Assembly: GCA_009602725.1 (NCBI GenBank) | Contig: WELB01000146.1 | Location: 319,444 to 383,443, forward strand | Length of the DNA: 64,000 nucleotides | Direction of reading: 5' to 3' | Source of the DNA: Spirogloea muscicola | Taxonomy: Eukaryota; Streptophyta; Zygnematophyceae; Spirogloeales; Spirogloeaceae | Shown: one piece after another, positions 43,540 to 55,756 of the stretch | Numbering within the stretch: the first letter of the stretch is position 1 | Layout: each line of letters begins with the position of its first letter | Program-made: the position numbers and the translations under genes | The notes under the pieces: generated by a model | The model's input: the letters and a program-made list of their open reading frames with translations, nothing else | Told to the model about the DNA's origin: nothing | The model's database searches: none

Positions 43540-46500
43540 TCACATGTTGTAATTGGCATGCGGTGCCGTTGTTGGCGGGGGAATAGACATCGATGAGAGG
43601 CCCTTTGATTCGTACGGAGAATGTGTTGGGCGTGGAGGGCCTATTGGAAGAGGAGGATAATGTCCAGATGCAGTGGCGTGAGTATAAGGTCGTTGTGCAT
43701 GATCAGGTTGCAAATGAGACGAGTTGAAGGTGGAGCTCTGCATAGGTAAAGGCTGTGGCGGATTGGCACCCAAGCCAGGTATCAAGGGCGATGAAGTCTC
43801 CAGTTCCGGTTGCAAATCTGCACTCCAAGGTGGCAAGCCACTTGAACACACAGATGTATCTGCCAACGAAGCCGCTACTTGCGTTCAGCAGTATTGATGC
43901 ACTGAAACTACTTATAAACCCAGGTATGTTGGAAGGAGGGAAGGAGCTGGACTGCTATGGCTTACCCCCAACGGCTCGATCAAGCCGAGCAGGGGTAGCA
44001 TTACTTGGTCGTTCTCTTGACCAAAATCTGGTCGTATGGTCGCTGCCACCACTGCCATTGGGTGTCTGGTAACCATTGTTAGAATCTGCACCGTTTCACC
44101 TACTCACAGCACATTTGACAGTGAAGTAGGCTACAAAGCAATGTGTCATGTTACTCGCCTGCAGAGCACGTGACCTATAGGGTGCCATGACAGAGACCAA
44201 ACAGCACTCTCATGAGCGTGGTTGCACTCCACAGCTGGTTGCCGATGCCTAAATAAAGCAAGGGCAAGGAAGGTGTGCCCCACAGACCCATGTCAGTTGC
44301 CCGTGCTTGAGCACAAGGTGACCAGGATATAAGCAATCACAAGCCTCAACTAAGCGGAGGCAGTAAGAGAGGACAAGCTGCAAAGAAGAGATCAGGCATA
44401 TGAGTGTGAACACATTGCAGCTGAGGACAGATTCATACCCAACCAACCACTGATAGATGCTGCCATCATAACAACCACTTGCAAAGAGGTCCTCATGTAT
44501 GGGATGCCATGCAACAGCTGGAGGATGCCCAAGGAAACAAATGACAGGTAGCACAGCAGGATAACCCAGTATTCTCATTCTTGAACAACCTCCAACAGGG
44601 ATGGGCATGTAAGAACAATCACTCACAAGTCACTTCCTTCTTGTGTCCGTGATAACTTTCCAACTCCTTCAACATTCTAATGTCGTAGAGCTGCACAACA
44701 AGCTACATATGAGGCCTCTCATGATGTACAGCTGGAAGAGGAGTCAAGCACATAATGCGACAACACTAATATTACCACCAGAAGAAAATTCTCAGATGCA
44801 AGAATGCACATCACCTGCATCCAGATAGAGGTATGTATCGGTGTGGTTGTGGATGGGCTTACACCCAGAATTATGGTAGACACACTAAGCAAGCTCGTTA
44901 CAGGCTCAAGCTATCCAATGTTACCTTGAGAAGCTGATCGCGAGAAGCTGTGAGCACCCAATTGCCATTCCGATTCCACCTGACGCACATCACAGTGCTC
45001 TTGTGGCCATGCCTGTAAAGACAGCACTTCAGTGAGACTACATGCTCAGGCCTCAGGAGTTTCATCAGAGACAGAGCTGCCGCCGTGGAGCTGTTACCAA
45101 TTTGGCGAAGCAGCAAGTCTGAGATACGTGGACTGCGTACGTAGACATGCCACCAAACACAGTCACAACGTACTTCTCTGGAAGGGAACAAGAAGCACCA
45201 ACTCCTACATGCAGTGAGTGTCTCACAAAGAATCACCGTAAGTTCTGCTCTAATGCTGGGTTGACGGAGCATGACAACAAGCACATACAGCGTGCACAGC
45301 TCTCGGCCAGTCTTGGCGTCCCACAGCTTTACGAGATTGTCTTTAGCTCCTGCAAAGCCCCCGCAAGGACAGCCGTCCTGCAATCACTCTTTGACGAATC
45401 CTCCCTGCCGCTGCATCGCACGGGCACAGGGCAGGTAGCTTGGCCTCACACCTGATACAAGTAATGACTTTTGCGGGTGCCAGTCAACGCTCTTCACGTC
45501 CCACCCATGACCTGCGCAAACCCCAAGAACGAAGACTCAGCAATATGCCATGGGTTTTCCTTCGACCACCACAAGCGACATCTTCCAGCCAGACTTGGGC
45601 ACAGCAAGGCTAAAGTACCAGAAGGAACACTGAGAATATTTCAAAGTTGCTCACCAGTGAGGGCAACTTCTTCCCGGCAGAGGAAAAAGTCCCAGACCTT
45701 CACCGTATTGTCATCGGAGCAGGAGCAGAGCTTGAGGTCCGTGCTCGCAAAGCTGCGATGACAAGCGAGGGGCAACACTCACTGCAGTGTGGGTTTTCAG
45801 CATTCAACAGGCAGCGCCGAGGCAGCGGTGGATGTGGTTTATCAGTATCAGGCTTAAGCGCACCCAAGGTCTCGGATGGCCTCCTTGTGAGCAGTGGTAT
45901 TGGCCTTGGCGTTGTTCATGTTGCTCTGCCAGTACCTGCACCAAGCACCGCCAGTGGCGATGGTGTCCTCAAAGAGCTGGAGTGTAATCACTTGTCAGAC
46001 TGAAGGGCTTCAAGAAGTTTCTCAGGGCTTTTGGGATCAGGGGAAAGAGGGGTGCAGCGGTCAGGGGCGTACGTCCTAAACCACGTTAATAAGAGGCCTT
46101 TGAGTAGGCCTGTGGCAACCAAGGCACAAGAGCTTCAGGCGTGTACGCAAGCAGACGCGTACTTTAGGCAACCGCCGTCATCTCCCGTCACCAGCCAGTT
46201 GTCATTGTGGCTCCATGCCATGGACCTCACCGCCTGGTCATGGCCCTGCCAGCACCACCATCCCGCTGTCTGAGCCCTTTCGTGGTAATAGTCGCTCTGG
46301 AGGACAACATGGCTCCTCGGCCTCCACCCCCAACCCCTCGCGGCGCCGACGGTCGTCGCAAGGTTGGTCAAAAGAGATGCGAGGATGTGCGAGAAGATGA
46401 GAGGCCTCTCGTGCAGTTGAGAAGGTTCGTCAAGGGTCTTAATCAAATGCGGCATATGGCAGGTGCTGGCTGGGTGGAGCACCTGGATGATCATCTCAAA

Positions 46501-47258
46501 GTTGTAGGACTGGCCGTTCCACAGTGTCAACTCGCCGCTCTGCGAGCCCGTCATGAGGCGCCGCCCATTGGGAGTCCACTGCCAGCAGGACTTGCGGCCG
46601 CAGTCACAGCCATGCCCTCGACATGCTATGAGCATGAGGCTTCAGTTGCTGGCTGGGGAGGGGGAGGGGCTCCCCACCAGCACGCGGTTGATGGATCCCC
46701 GCACTTTGTTGGTGGACGGGTGCACGAATCTGGTGGCGAAGCTCATGCTGGGGTTCTCCGGGTAGGCAATCGGCGGCATCATCTGCAGCAGGGAGCGGCC
46801 AGTGCTTAGGGAGTGAGCTGAGAGTCAGCCCGACGTCGGGTCACGATGCCCTGCCGTCTCGGGGAGAAAGCGGCTGCTGAGGTCGAGCAGCGCAGGCAGG
46901 GCAGCTCAGGAGTGCAGCCGGCGGGGGCGGGCGAGCACCTGGAGGGCGTCGGTGGGTGTCGGCTGGAGCGCCGGCGCGTCCAGCACGGCCTTGGCGTGCA
47001 TGCGCGTCTGCAGCGCCAGGCAGGCGGTGCGGGTGAGGCGAGGTCGCGGGCCACGGTGGGAAGAGGGGCATTCAGGCTGGTGGTGGCGGGCACCTCGACG
47101 TAGAGCGCCACGGAGCTGGCGTAGTCCACGGAGCGCCGCGGCCCGCCACGGCGCCGCGGGCCTCCTCCGCGCCCTGCCCGCGGCCGCAGGGAGGCAGGGG
47201 AGAGCGTGCGCTGAGCGAGCGCCCGGAGAGCGCGGCGGCCTTGGCCGCTGCTGCGCGC
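43540..47258 (-). CDS. FY: WD40 pre-mRNA 3'-end processing factor FY/WDR33 homologue, 5' end missing
   Basis: Nuclear WD-repeat subunit of the cleavage and polyadenylation specificity factor; its relatives help read the poly(A) signal. Minus-strand exons in order: [15 protein letters not shown] (to 47094), [19 protein letters not shown] (46939-47007), [22 protein letters not shown] (near 46690-46795), the signature [16 protein letters not shown] with [16 protein letters not shown] (near 46500-46590), [25 protein letters not shown] (near 46170-46260), [169 protein letters not shown], then a roughly 107-residue proline-rich tail with one PPLP motif, ending at 43540. The starting methionine is not present: sequence upstream of RRSVDY runs into the adapter artefact at 47259. 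Confidence 0.9.
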
Positions 47259-47395
<137 letters not shown>

Positions 47396-49862
47396 CGCCT
47401 CGCCCGCGCGCGCCGCGTCGTGGTGGGCGGGCGTGCAGCCGGCGGCCAAGGACCCCATCCTGGGCGTCACCGAGGCCTTCCTGGCGGACGCGCACCCCGA
47501 CAAGGTGAACGTCGGCGTCGGCGCGTACCGCAGCGACGCCGGGAAGCCCGTGGTGCTGGACTGCGTGCGCCAGGCGGAGGCGCGCATCGCGGGGCAGGAG
47601 CTGATGGAGTACGCGCCCATGGGCGGCAGCGCCACCTTCAACGGCCTCTCTGCGGCGCTGGCGTACGGTGACGGCGCGCCGGCGCTGGCGGACAAGCGCG
47701 TGGCGGCGGTGCAGAGCCTGTCCGGCACGGGCGCCTGCCGCCTGTTCGCGGACTTCCAGAAGCGCGTCCACCCCGAGGCCAGCATCTTCATCCCGACGCC
47801 GACGTGGGCCAACCACCACAACATCTGGCGCGACGCCCACGTCGCCGCCCGCCCCTTCCGCTACTACGACCCCGCCACCCGCGGCCTCGACTTCAAGGGC
47901 CTCATGGAGGACGTGAACGTACGACACCACCGCTGCCTCCCGTGCCTGCACTCCTTTCTCTGCCTGTCATGGACAAGCCTTTACTTGCTGCAGCCTTCCT
48001 TGGCACAAGCGCTCCTCTGCAGCACCGTTTGGCCTGCCCCTGCCAGCAGCCACCCTGGGGCTGCGGCGGCCTAGTACCTCGCCTGCCTGGGGGGGCACTG
48101 TAAGGAGCGCAGCTCATGACCATGATTGCCGTGCTGCAGGCTGCGCCGTCCGGCTCCTTCTTCCTGCTGCACGCTTGCGCCCACAACCCGACCGGCGTCG
48201 ATCCTACCGCTGAGCAGTGGAAGGAGATGTCAGCCCTTTTCAAGGTCTGGCCGCTCGCTCCCAGCTTTGAGGACCCTCTGTCCTCTTCGCATCGTCACCT
48301 GCGACAGCATGTACTAGAGCAGAGCGCACCAGGGAGCTGCTGGCAACAGCCGTGCCATGCTGACCAGCACGTTGAGCCTCAGCTTGTGCCTGTGTGGTTC
48401 CTGTGTCGCTACAGAAAAAGCAGCTGTATGCTTTCTTCGACATGGCTTACCAGGTGGACATTTCGCCTTGCTCCCTCTCCTGCATCCAAGAAATTGCTGC
48501 TGCAACCACAGACAGGCATCAGGGCTCCTGCAGCCCTGGACGCGTCCAGAAGCTGCAAGTCCTCGAACGTGCTCGTTCAGGTCAAGTGCCAAGCACCTGA
48601 TTGCCAGTTCAGCAGAGGGTCTTTTGCGCTGAGGAGCACCGATATCATCAGCTTCAGTAGGTTAAAGCAGGCTGATGCTTCATCGCGGGGTGTCACAGGG
48701 CTTTGCCACTGGCGACCTTGTGAGAGATGCACAGGCTATCCGTATATTCGTTGACGACGGCCACCAGGTGGCGTGCTCCCAGTCGTATGCTAAGAACATG
48801 GGCCTCTATGGCCAGCGAATCGGCTGCCTCAGGTCTGCAGAGCCTCGCACCAGCAAATTTTATGCAGCAACCCCAGCAGATCCAGGACGGTGTGGTGCAT
48901 ATATAATGTGACGCCGGCGCCTGAGTACGGGTGATAATTCGTCAAGTGTGTGAGCGTCAGAGCTTGCTGGTGGTCTGTGGTGTGTGCGCAGTGTGGTTTG
49001 CGACGACGAGAAGCAAGCTGTGGCAGTCAAGAGCCAGCTGCAGCAGATTGCCAGGCCCATGTACAGCAACCCGCCTGTCCACGGAGCGATGCTCGTGTCC
49101 AAGATTCTTGCGGACTCTGACCTCAAAGAGCTGTGGCACAAGGAAGTCAAAGTCAGTGCCTCGCCCTGATGTCTGCTCTTACGTGCCTATGCCAATAAGC
49201 AACAACGAGGCAGAGTTCCTTGAAGTGTAGCTTGCACAAGGATACCATAAATCTCAACCTGCCAGCGCTCTGAGGCCGCTTTGTGCATACGTGCAGGACA
49301 TGGCAGACCGCATCATCGGCATGCGCCATGCGCTTCGCGAGCACCTGGAGAAGGAGGGTTCCAAGCTGCCCTGGCAACATATCACAGATCAGGTGGGGAG
49401 CACTTGCTCAGAGTAGGTTCTGGTAGGCCAGATTCCGCCTCTAGATGGATCTGCACACTGGACAACAAAGTGCACATGCCCATGACATTGCCTGCAGCCC
49501 CCTGTGCTTGCCGGGTGGATTATTCAGCCCTTAACTTCCTCCCCCACTGCAACTACTCCAGATTGGCATGTTCTGCTTCAGCGGCCTGAGCCCAGAGCAA
49601 GTGGACCGCCTCACCAGCCAGTTCCACATATATCTTACTCGTAATGGACGGATCAGGTTTGTTCCTGGGCATGCACATCTACTATCCTCAGACATGGCAA
49701 GTGTAAAGCAAGGGCGCAACCTCGCCTGGCAGGCTGATGTTTGATCGTTGTGGGCATGCTTGCAGTATGGCTGGTGTTACATCTGGGAACGTGGCATACT
49801 TGGCCCACGCAATGCACGAAGTTACCAAGGAGCAGGCTGCCTCGCAAGCTAAGGCTGCCTAG
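47396..49862 (+). CDS. AAT: Aspartate aminotransferase, mitochondrial type, 5' end missing
   Basis: PLP enzyme that exchanges the amino group between aspartate and 2-oxoglutarate, linking nitrogen and carbon metabolism and the malate-aspartate shuttle. Eight exons visible: 47396-47918, 48140-48244, 48415-48453, 48699-48832, 48992-49151, 49297-49392, 49562-49656, 49766-49862, all with GT-AG borders and consistent phase. Motifs: [74 protein letters not shown], and [12 protein letters not shown] with the PLP lysine codon at 48792-48794, [28 protein letters not shown]. The opening resembles mitochondrial rather than cytosolic or prokaryote-type plastid enzymes. The presequence and start lie in the artefact immediately upstream. 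Converges with quinolinate synthase. Confidence 0.93.
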
Positions 49863-50510
49863 CTCAGCTTTTGACAAGAGACTTGACTCTCTATGTAGCT
49901 GCTGGTCGCTCAAGGTCTGACTCCTTATACAACGTATTGTCAGCAACTGTACTATGATGGCAGAGTGGGACCCCAATGACTTCAATGTAGATGCGCTTGA
50001 CCGTCAAGGGACACAAGTTTTTATTGGCTGCTATATGCCGGTCATATCACTTTTTGATCTGCATCCCTGGCTCGTCTTCGTGTGCGAGTCAGTAACACAT
50101 TCTTTTATTTCCTGCCGCCCTTTTGGGCGTGGGCAGCAAGCTCGAGGCACCAAACAATGTACTTGTTGCAGCCCTACGAGGTGTATGGCAAGCTGAACAG
50201 GCCCTCACAACAACAATTTGCAATCATCTTGGCAGCTACTTGGCTGCTCTAGTATGCAACGACCCAACACAGACAGCACCATCCCTAGACCTTCAGCTGC
50301 AACTCTCTTCCGATGAAGGTCTGATGCTCATGGCCCAAATTGGAGAAACGGTTTCTTCTGTCTGTCAGATGGTTGCAGCATCAGCAGTCACTTGGATGGC
50401 TAACCACTGCTGTCACGGTGCTTCATCGACAGATACGAAGGCATCCACGTCTTGATAACTGTTCACATATTTCACATCAACCCCTCAGAGCAAGGTCCAC
50501 CAGCAGGCTC
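49863..50510. other. Convergent 3' region between aspartate aminotransferase and quinolinate synthase
   Basis: About 650 bases holding the two 3' UTRs. A plus-strand 110-codon frame (50123-50455) has no recognisable motif and is probably chance. No element similarity seen. Confidence 0.5.
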
Positions 50511-53055
50511 TTAATTGCCCCCTGACAGCACATGCTGTCTGTGAATGATGTCATCGATCAACGATTCAGGGAGCTTCTTTGACTTCTGCAACCAAGGCCA
50601 CCAAGAGAGAAGTAACCGCATCAGTGGAGCACGAAACAGGTCCCATGAAACGTAGCAAGCCTTTGCACTGATGGTGCAATTGATGCAGTTGTGGCCACAA
50701 ACGTATACATATCGTGGCATACCAGGCACCTCAGGTTGCACTTATGGACATGGCCAGAAGGCTGCACCTGAAAGGAACGCATGTGCAGGATGGGCTCGCA
50801 GCCAAGCTCGGCCACAGCCCTGCCCTGAATGTCGCCCTTGAAAGTTCGGGCCGACTGGCCTGCTAGTAGCGCCTCACCCGGCGTGCCGGCCAGCCTAGCG
50901 ACTCGCAGCAGCGAGTCGAGCGTATTCATCTGCAGAGCAAGTTTGTGAAGTATGTGTGAGCAGCAAAGAGAGGTGTACCCTGACAACGTGGAGCCCTGAA
51001 CCTTCATCTTGACGTTCTCAGAGAGGGGATCAAGGTGAGACCTTCATGTAGGGGCAGGATGCGCAGCCCCCGGAGATGGAGCAGCCCTCGCCGGACGTCA
51101 CACCTGGCACAATCTTGAGCTCCCTGAGGAAGCTCGGCTGTTCATAATCTCCATGAACTGATGCAGCAGGCGCGGTAGGCTGCGTGATGGCCTCGCTGGC
51201 GACGGGGAAGACGATCTCCACCTCTACTGACTGCCTGCCTGACGGGCTTGCTGCTGCGCCTTGCGCAAGCTCTGCCCGCACGCACGCCACAAGCGATGTG
51301 ATCATGCCCGACTCTGTGCCCAGCACAAACTGCAGTCGCTCAGGCTCTTCCTTGCGCCGCTCCACCGCCTCTCGTGTCTTGAGGGCTACAAAGTCAAGGA
51401 TGTTCTGCGTCGACCCCACAACGCCCATGCCTCGCTCGCGTGCCTCCATTGCCAGCGCAAACATTTCGCCGGGGACCTCGAAGTGGGCCGTCTGGTACGC
51501 GTCGCTGTAGCCTTGCCGGACCCGGTCAACCACCGATGCTCCAAACAGGTCATGCACGATGCAAGCACCCTCCTCATAGTAGTGCAGGCGCGGCAGCAGC
51601 GCAGCAAGACTCCTGCGATTATGTTGTGGGTGCACGGCTGCGATATCCTCATCAGGAAGCTGCGCCAGCTGCCGCACCAGCTCTGCAAGGTTCCTTCCCA
51701 TGTATGTGTCCGGCCCATAGTACACGGTCACATCTGGAACCTGCGCAAAAGCCTGCGCACAGGGGGCGATGCGACCATTATTCATCGCCAGGATGGAGAA
51801 GGGCAGCGGGCAGCCAGCCGAGGCCCACCAACGAGGCTAGCCACTCGGCTTGGCCAAAGCCCTTGGGCCGCCTCAAGGGGCGGAACGCAAGGGCCCGAGG
51901 CAAGGGCTCGAGTATCACACCTGCAGGACGGTCTGGAGGACATTGGAAGAGGTGCAGGTGATGGTCGGCACGAGCGCATGCGCGTGCGCCTTGGTGTCCA
52001 GCGACGTGTTGATGTAGATCACGTGCAGCGCTCGCGGCGTGCGTGCCGCCGCCTCCAAGAACGCCTCGTACGTGGCGCTGCTGGCGGCATCCGCTAGGGA
52101 GCACCCGATCTCCGAAGCAGCCATGCGGAAGACGGGCACATCTTCGTGGCCAGCGCGGTCAAGGATCGCGCGCGCGTTCTCAGCCATGAAGTCCACGCCC
52201 AGGACGGCCACCGAGCGGCAGCCGCCCTCCTCGACCATGCGCACGGCGCCGTCGGCCATGACGAGGGAGTCGGAGATGGCGATGTGGGGCCAGCGGCGGC
52301 GCGCGGCGGTGAGGACGCCCTGGACCTGGGGGTCCATGTAGAAGTGGGCGACCACACCCATGCGCGCGCGCTGCAGCTCCTCCGCCAGGTGCTCGACTGC
52401 CGCCGAGTCGGGCTGCAGGTACTGCACCTGCGCCACCGCGAAGTCGCCCTGCGCCTCCAGGCTGCCGTCCGCGCGCACCAGGAGCGAGGGGAAGGGCTCC
52501 GCCGCCGCAGCGGCGCCATCGGCCAGCCGCCGAATACGGCGCTGGATGCTCTGGAGCATGTTATGGAAGCCGGCGATGCGCGACGGCTGCTGCAGCGCCA
52601 CGCCCAGCGCCGCGGCCAGGCGCGCCGTGGCGTCGCGCGGCAGCGCCAGCACGTCGGCGGGCGGGCGGCCGTCGAGGGCGGCCACGAGGAGCGCGGCGAG
52701 GCCGCGGGAGAGCTCTGAGTCGCTGGCGGCGCGCAGGCGGACGAAGCCGCGGGCGTCCAACGCGGCCGCTACCCACACCTGCGANNNNNNNNNNNNNNNN
52801 NNNNNNNNNNNNNNNNNNNNNNNNNNNNNNNNNNNNNNNNNNNNNNNNNNNNNNNNNNNNNNNNNNNNNNNNNNNNNNNNNNNNNNNNNNNNNNNNNNNN
52901 NNNNNNNNNNNNNNNNNNNNNNNNNNNNNNNNNNNNNNNNNNNNNNNNNNNNNNNNNNNNNNNNNNNNNNNNNNNNNNNNNNNNNNNNNNNNNNNNNNNN
53001 NNNNNNNNNNNNNNNNNNNNNCGGGGCGCGGCGCGGGCGGCGCGGAGGCGGCCAT
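50511..53055 (-). CDS. QS: Quinolinate synthase with N-terminal SufE domain (SufE-NadA fusion), N gap near the 5' end
   Basis: Condenses iminoaspartate with dihydroxyacetone phosphate to quinolinate, the first committed precursor of NAD; plastidial in plants. Probable start ATG at 53055-53053 (CCGCCATGGCC, MAASAPPAPRP), then 237 N. After the gap comes the SufE C-half (SQVWVAAAL, SDSELSRGLAALLVAALDGRPP, RIAGFHNML). The NadA part follows: VAHFYMDPQVQG, ISDSLVMADGAVRM, VLGVDFMAENARAIL, GCSLAD, YINTSLDTKA, TCTSSNVLQTVLQ, YYGPDTYMGRNL, GTESGM and the iron-sulphur motif GCSISGGCASCPYMK, then AELGCEPILHMRSFQ. Exons on the minus strand: up to 51921, 51752-51042, 50929-50768, 50585-50511 (stop TAA). 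The catalytic SufE cysteine is expected just before SQVW, at the gap edge, so its presence cannot be judged. Confidence 0.93.
52785..53021. other. Assembly gap of 237 N within quinolinate synthase
   Basis: Run of N from 52785 to 53021. It covers the plastid-targeting end and the first half of the SufE domain, possibly with an intron. Confidence 0.99.
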
Positions 53056-53169
53056 GGCGGCGGTCGCGGGGCTGGCGTGGCGCAGGCCCCTTGGTCGCCC
53101 TCGTGTCCGTGGCGCGAGAGCGGCTGGGGACGAGCTGCGGCTCTGCTTCCCGCGGCGGTGAAGCGGCTC

Positions 53170-53460
53170 TCTCCCGCACTCGTGGGTACTGAGCTTTCCT
53201 CTGCATCGTTTCTGTGTTCCATTCTTTTGGGCTGGCCTCTCCCAGCCACCAGTTAATCTGGCCGCGCTTGCCTTCTGTGTTCTGCAGTACGTTGTAGTGT
53301 AGTCCTTTCTCCGGCTCAGAAGAAGTGGCTCTCCCAAAGGGGGCAAGGGCTGTGTCCTTTCTCCGGCTCCTCTTGCTTTTTGGCTTTGGACCTTGTCCAT
53401 CCTTTTTTGGGCTGGCTTGGCCAGCCCCTCTTTTCTATGGGCGCGCTTTTCTCTCTCCCC
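53170..53460 (+). mobile_element. LINE-like 3' tail, copy upstream of quinolinate synthase
   Basis: Shares CTCGTGGGTACTGAGCTTTCC, GTTCTGCAGTACGTTGTAGTGTAGTCC, GGCTTTGGACCTTGTCC, TTTTTTGGGCTGGC and CCAGCCCCTCTTTTCTATGG with the tail of the insertion at 21496-21690 (opposite orientation). It lies about 115 bases upstream of the quinolinate synthase start codon. A second inner copy of the tail start is present at about 53335. Confidence 0.6.
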
Positions 53461-53719
53461 GGCTGGCTGTGCGCGGCGAGAGCCCAGAAGCGAGGCCCAA
53501 GCGGAGAAGCGAGAGCCCAGAAGGCGGCGGAAGGGACGGCGCAGCTGCGCCCCCAGCCTCGCGTCACGCTGCGCTGCGGCAGGCGGCAGCGCGCCGTCAG
53601 CAGGCTCCTCCCGGCGCCGTGCCCGACGCCCATCGACACCCCCGTGCGCGGACTGCTGCGTCGCGGCAACCAGCCTCCATCACCTGTGGCCGCTAACATA
53701 GCTGCCTGACCCCGGCGCC
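53461..53719. other. GC-rich spacer upstream of quinolinate synthase
   Basis: Contains GCGAGAGCCCAGAAG twice (about 53478 and 53510) but no recognisable gene. It may include quinolinate synthase promoter or leader sequence displaced by the LINE-like tail, or more element sequence. Confidence 0.35.
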
Positions 53720-54110
53720 TTCACTCAATACAGGCGCATGCGCCTGCGCCAGTCAGCGGTCCATGGCCCACGCCTTGCATCTGCCTGCAGGCCTTGCTCT
53801 TGCTCCAACCTCTGGCTTTCGACCAGTAGATTGCTCTCCGACTGGGAAGCCCGAAAGCGACTACTCACAGCCATCGCCGTCTACTGGAAGAGTCTTTCTT
53901 TCCAGCGGCTAGTCTTTCCCTACAGCGAGCTACTCTGACTTGATGTTGCTCACTCGCGGGTACTGAGCTTCCCTCTGCATCGTCTCGTGTTTTGTAGTGT
54001 AGTCCTTTTTCAGCACCTTGTTCTTTGGCTTTGGACACTGTCCAATCTGGCTTTGCCAGCCCCTCTTCTCTATGGGCGAGCACTTCCATAGTCTTTCTGG
54101 CTTGCGGCTT
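53720..54110 (+). mobile_element. LINE-like element end: last codons and 3' tail
   Basis: The coding end (GPRLASACRPCSCSNLWLS, then RLVFPYSELL and a stop near 53938) matches 41.5 kb and the minus-strand copy at 21.66 kb. The tail GGGTACTGAGCTTCCCTCTG, TTTTGTAGTGTAGTCC, GGCTTTGGACACTGTCC and CTCTTCTCTATGGGCGAGCAC follows. A 5'-truncated copy. Confidence 0.6.
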
Positions 54111-55756
54111 GCGGCTTGCGGATTGCGGCTTGCAAGTAGTGCAAATCCATAAGTCATATGGTAATATGGGTATGCCGTTCTGAAGGTATATTCACTGACT
54201 TTGTACTTGTGTCCTGCTGGCTCTAACGAAGAAGTCACCTTCTTAAGTCTTCATAAAATATATGGAAGAATAGGGGAAAAGTATCATATCCAGAATAATA
54301 GTTTGTATCCTTCACGGGATGTAACTCGTGCTTGCGACAACACAAAACAGATTACAACAGCTTTGTGAACTTTGGCCCACAGCACCCTGCTGCTATCTGC
54401 ACCATTTTCACTATTATGATCCCAATTCGGACATTCACGTAAATTATGCCCTTGACTTTCGACAGATTGCGAAAACAATTTAAATCTTACGCAGACTTTT
54501 GGCTCCACTCTTTGCACTTCCATTGCCGTTTGCCTGAATTGTGGAATGGCAAGGGGTGGCCTCACTCTCGTGTGCACGCCTTATCTCTCTATTTTGAGCT
54601 GGCCTCTCTCAGCGTTGCCCCTTAACAAGCGCTTCATGCTTCGAGGGGCCATTTGTAGTGGTCACTTGCTCTCTTGTTTGGTTCACGCTTTCCGACTCCT
54701 TTGGACGTTGTCCAATCTCTTTTTGGGCTGGCCTCTCACGGTCATTGCTCCCTAAGAAAGAGCTTTATCTTTTTCACAGACTGCGCCCCCTTCTGGACGA
54801 GCTTCACGGGTCATCACGACACGTGACAGTGACCGATTTAGGCAGCCCAGAAGACTGGACGAGGTCTGAAAGAAGAGAAGCCGCTTCCAGGAGAGGGCGG
54901 TGACTGTGATAGGCCAGCTCAGAAAAAAGAATGACAGGAAGCCCAACCCCAAACAAGAAGGACGTTGGCAGGAGAGGGCGGTGGCTGTGAGATGCCAGCC
55001 CAAACAATGACATATCATCAGCAGCCAAGAAGCTACTGCAGGTCGCTGCCACCAAGCCCTGGTAAGCAGCCGCGACAAAAAATGACCAGCAGCAGAAAAC
55101 AGCCCTTTTACTATAGGCTATGCATCTTCATGGCCAGCACAAAATGCTTGGACAGTCTAGGTCAGTGGGGAATCAGTCGCCTAACTGACTTTCAGAAGCC
55201 CTGAGCTGCCAGTATGCTGCTCCTGTGGACTGTAGAGGCACTCCAATGAACTCCTTCGCACTTGGCTGGCCTTCCCGGCGCCCTTGAATAGCAATCATAG
55301 TGGTAGCTGAGAGAAGAAGGAAGGTTGCATGGTGCTGCCGGCAGCAGAGCACAGAGGGAAGGGTGCTCGCTCAGGCGACCCGTGCTGTGACTGGGCAGCC
55401 TGAGAGTGTCTACAGCAGTCTTACAAATTCCTGCATTTATTGAGACTTCTCCCAGCTCTGCCCCTGGTAGGAGCCGCTCTTCCTGTTGCCACCTTGCACA
55501 CAGCAGCGCCCACGCTAAATCATGTGCCAACCACCTCGCCCTACAATTTGTTACTCATTTCCAGCTGCCTATGCTTCGGCCAGGGCATACCACGAAGAAC
55601 GGGCGCCTCTCCTCTTCAGCATGGCCCCCATCAGTTGGCCATCTTGGAGGCCCACTGCGGTTAGCAGCTGGACTGTGTAGGCCATGATGGCAACCAGCTG
55701 GCAAGCCATCTGGAACCACCTGCTTTGAACGCCGCTGAGTCACTGTGGAGTTGCCA
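54111..55756. other. Spacer with LINE-tail fragments in both orientations, then the 3' flank of spatacsin
   Basis: A tandem of four short GGCTTGCGGATTGC-like units lies at 54095-54135. TTTTGGGCTGGCCTCTC-type words of the LINE-like tail occur on the plus strand near 54593 and 54721, and inverted near 54910 and 54990, so fragments point both ways. From about 55100 the sequence has no element similarity and probably holds the spatacsin 3' UTR. No host frame recognised. Confidence 0.45.

Noticed and set aside
50123-50455. A 110-codon plus frame after aspartate aminotransferase as an extra gene
   Set aside because: No motif, located in the convergent 3' UTR region, no splice or start context.
51261-52097. 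A 278-codon plus-strand frame opposite quinolinate synthase
   Set aside because: Antisense shadow of a GC-rich conserved gene; no motif of its own.
52360-53256. Frames reading through the N block on both strands
   Set aside because: N stretches carry no stops; only the minus frame with SufE-NadA motifs is supported.
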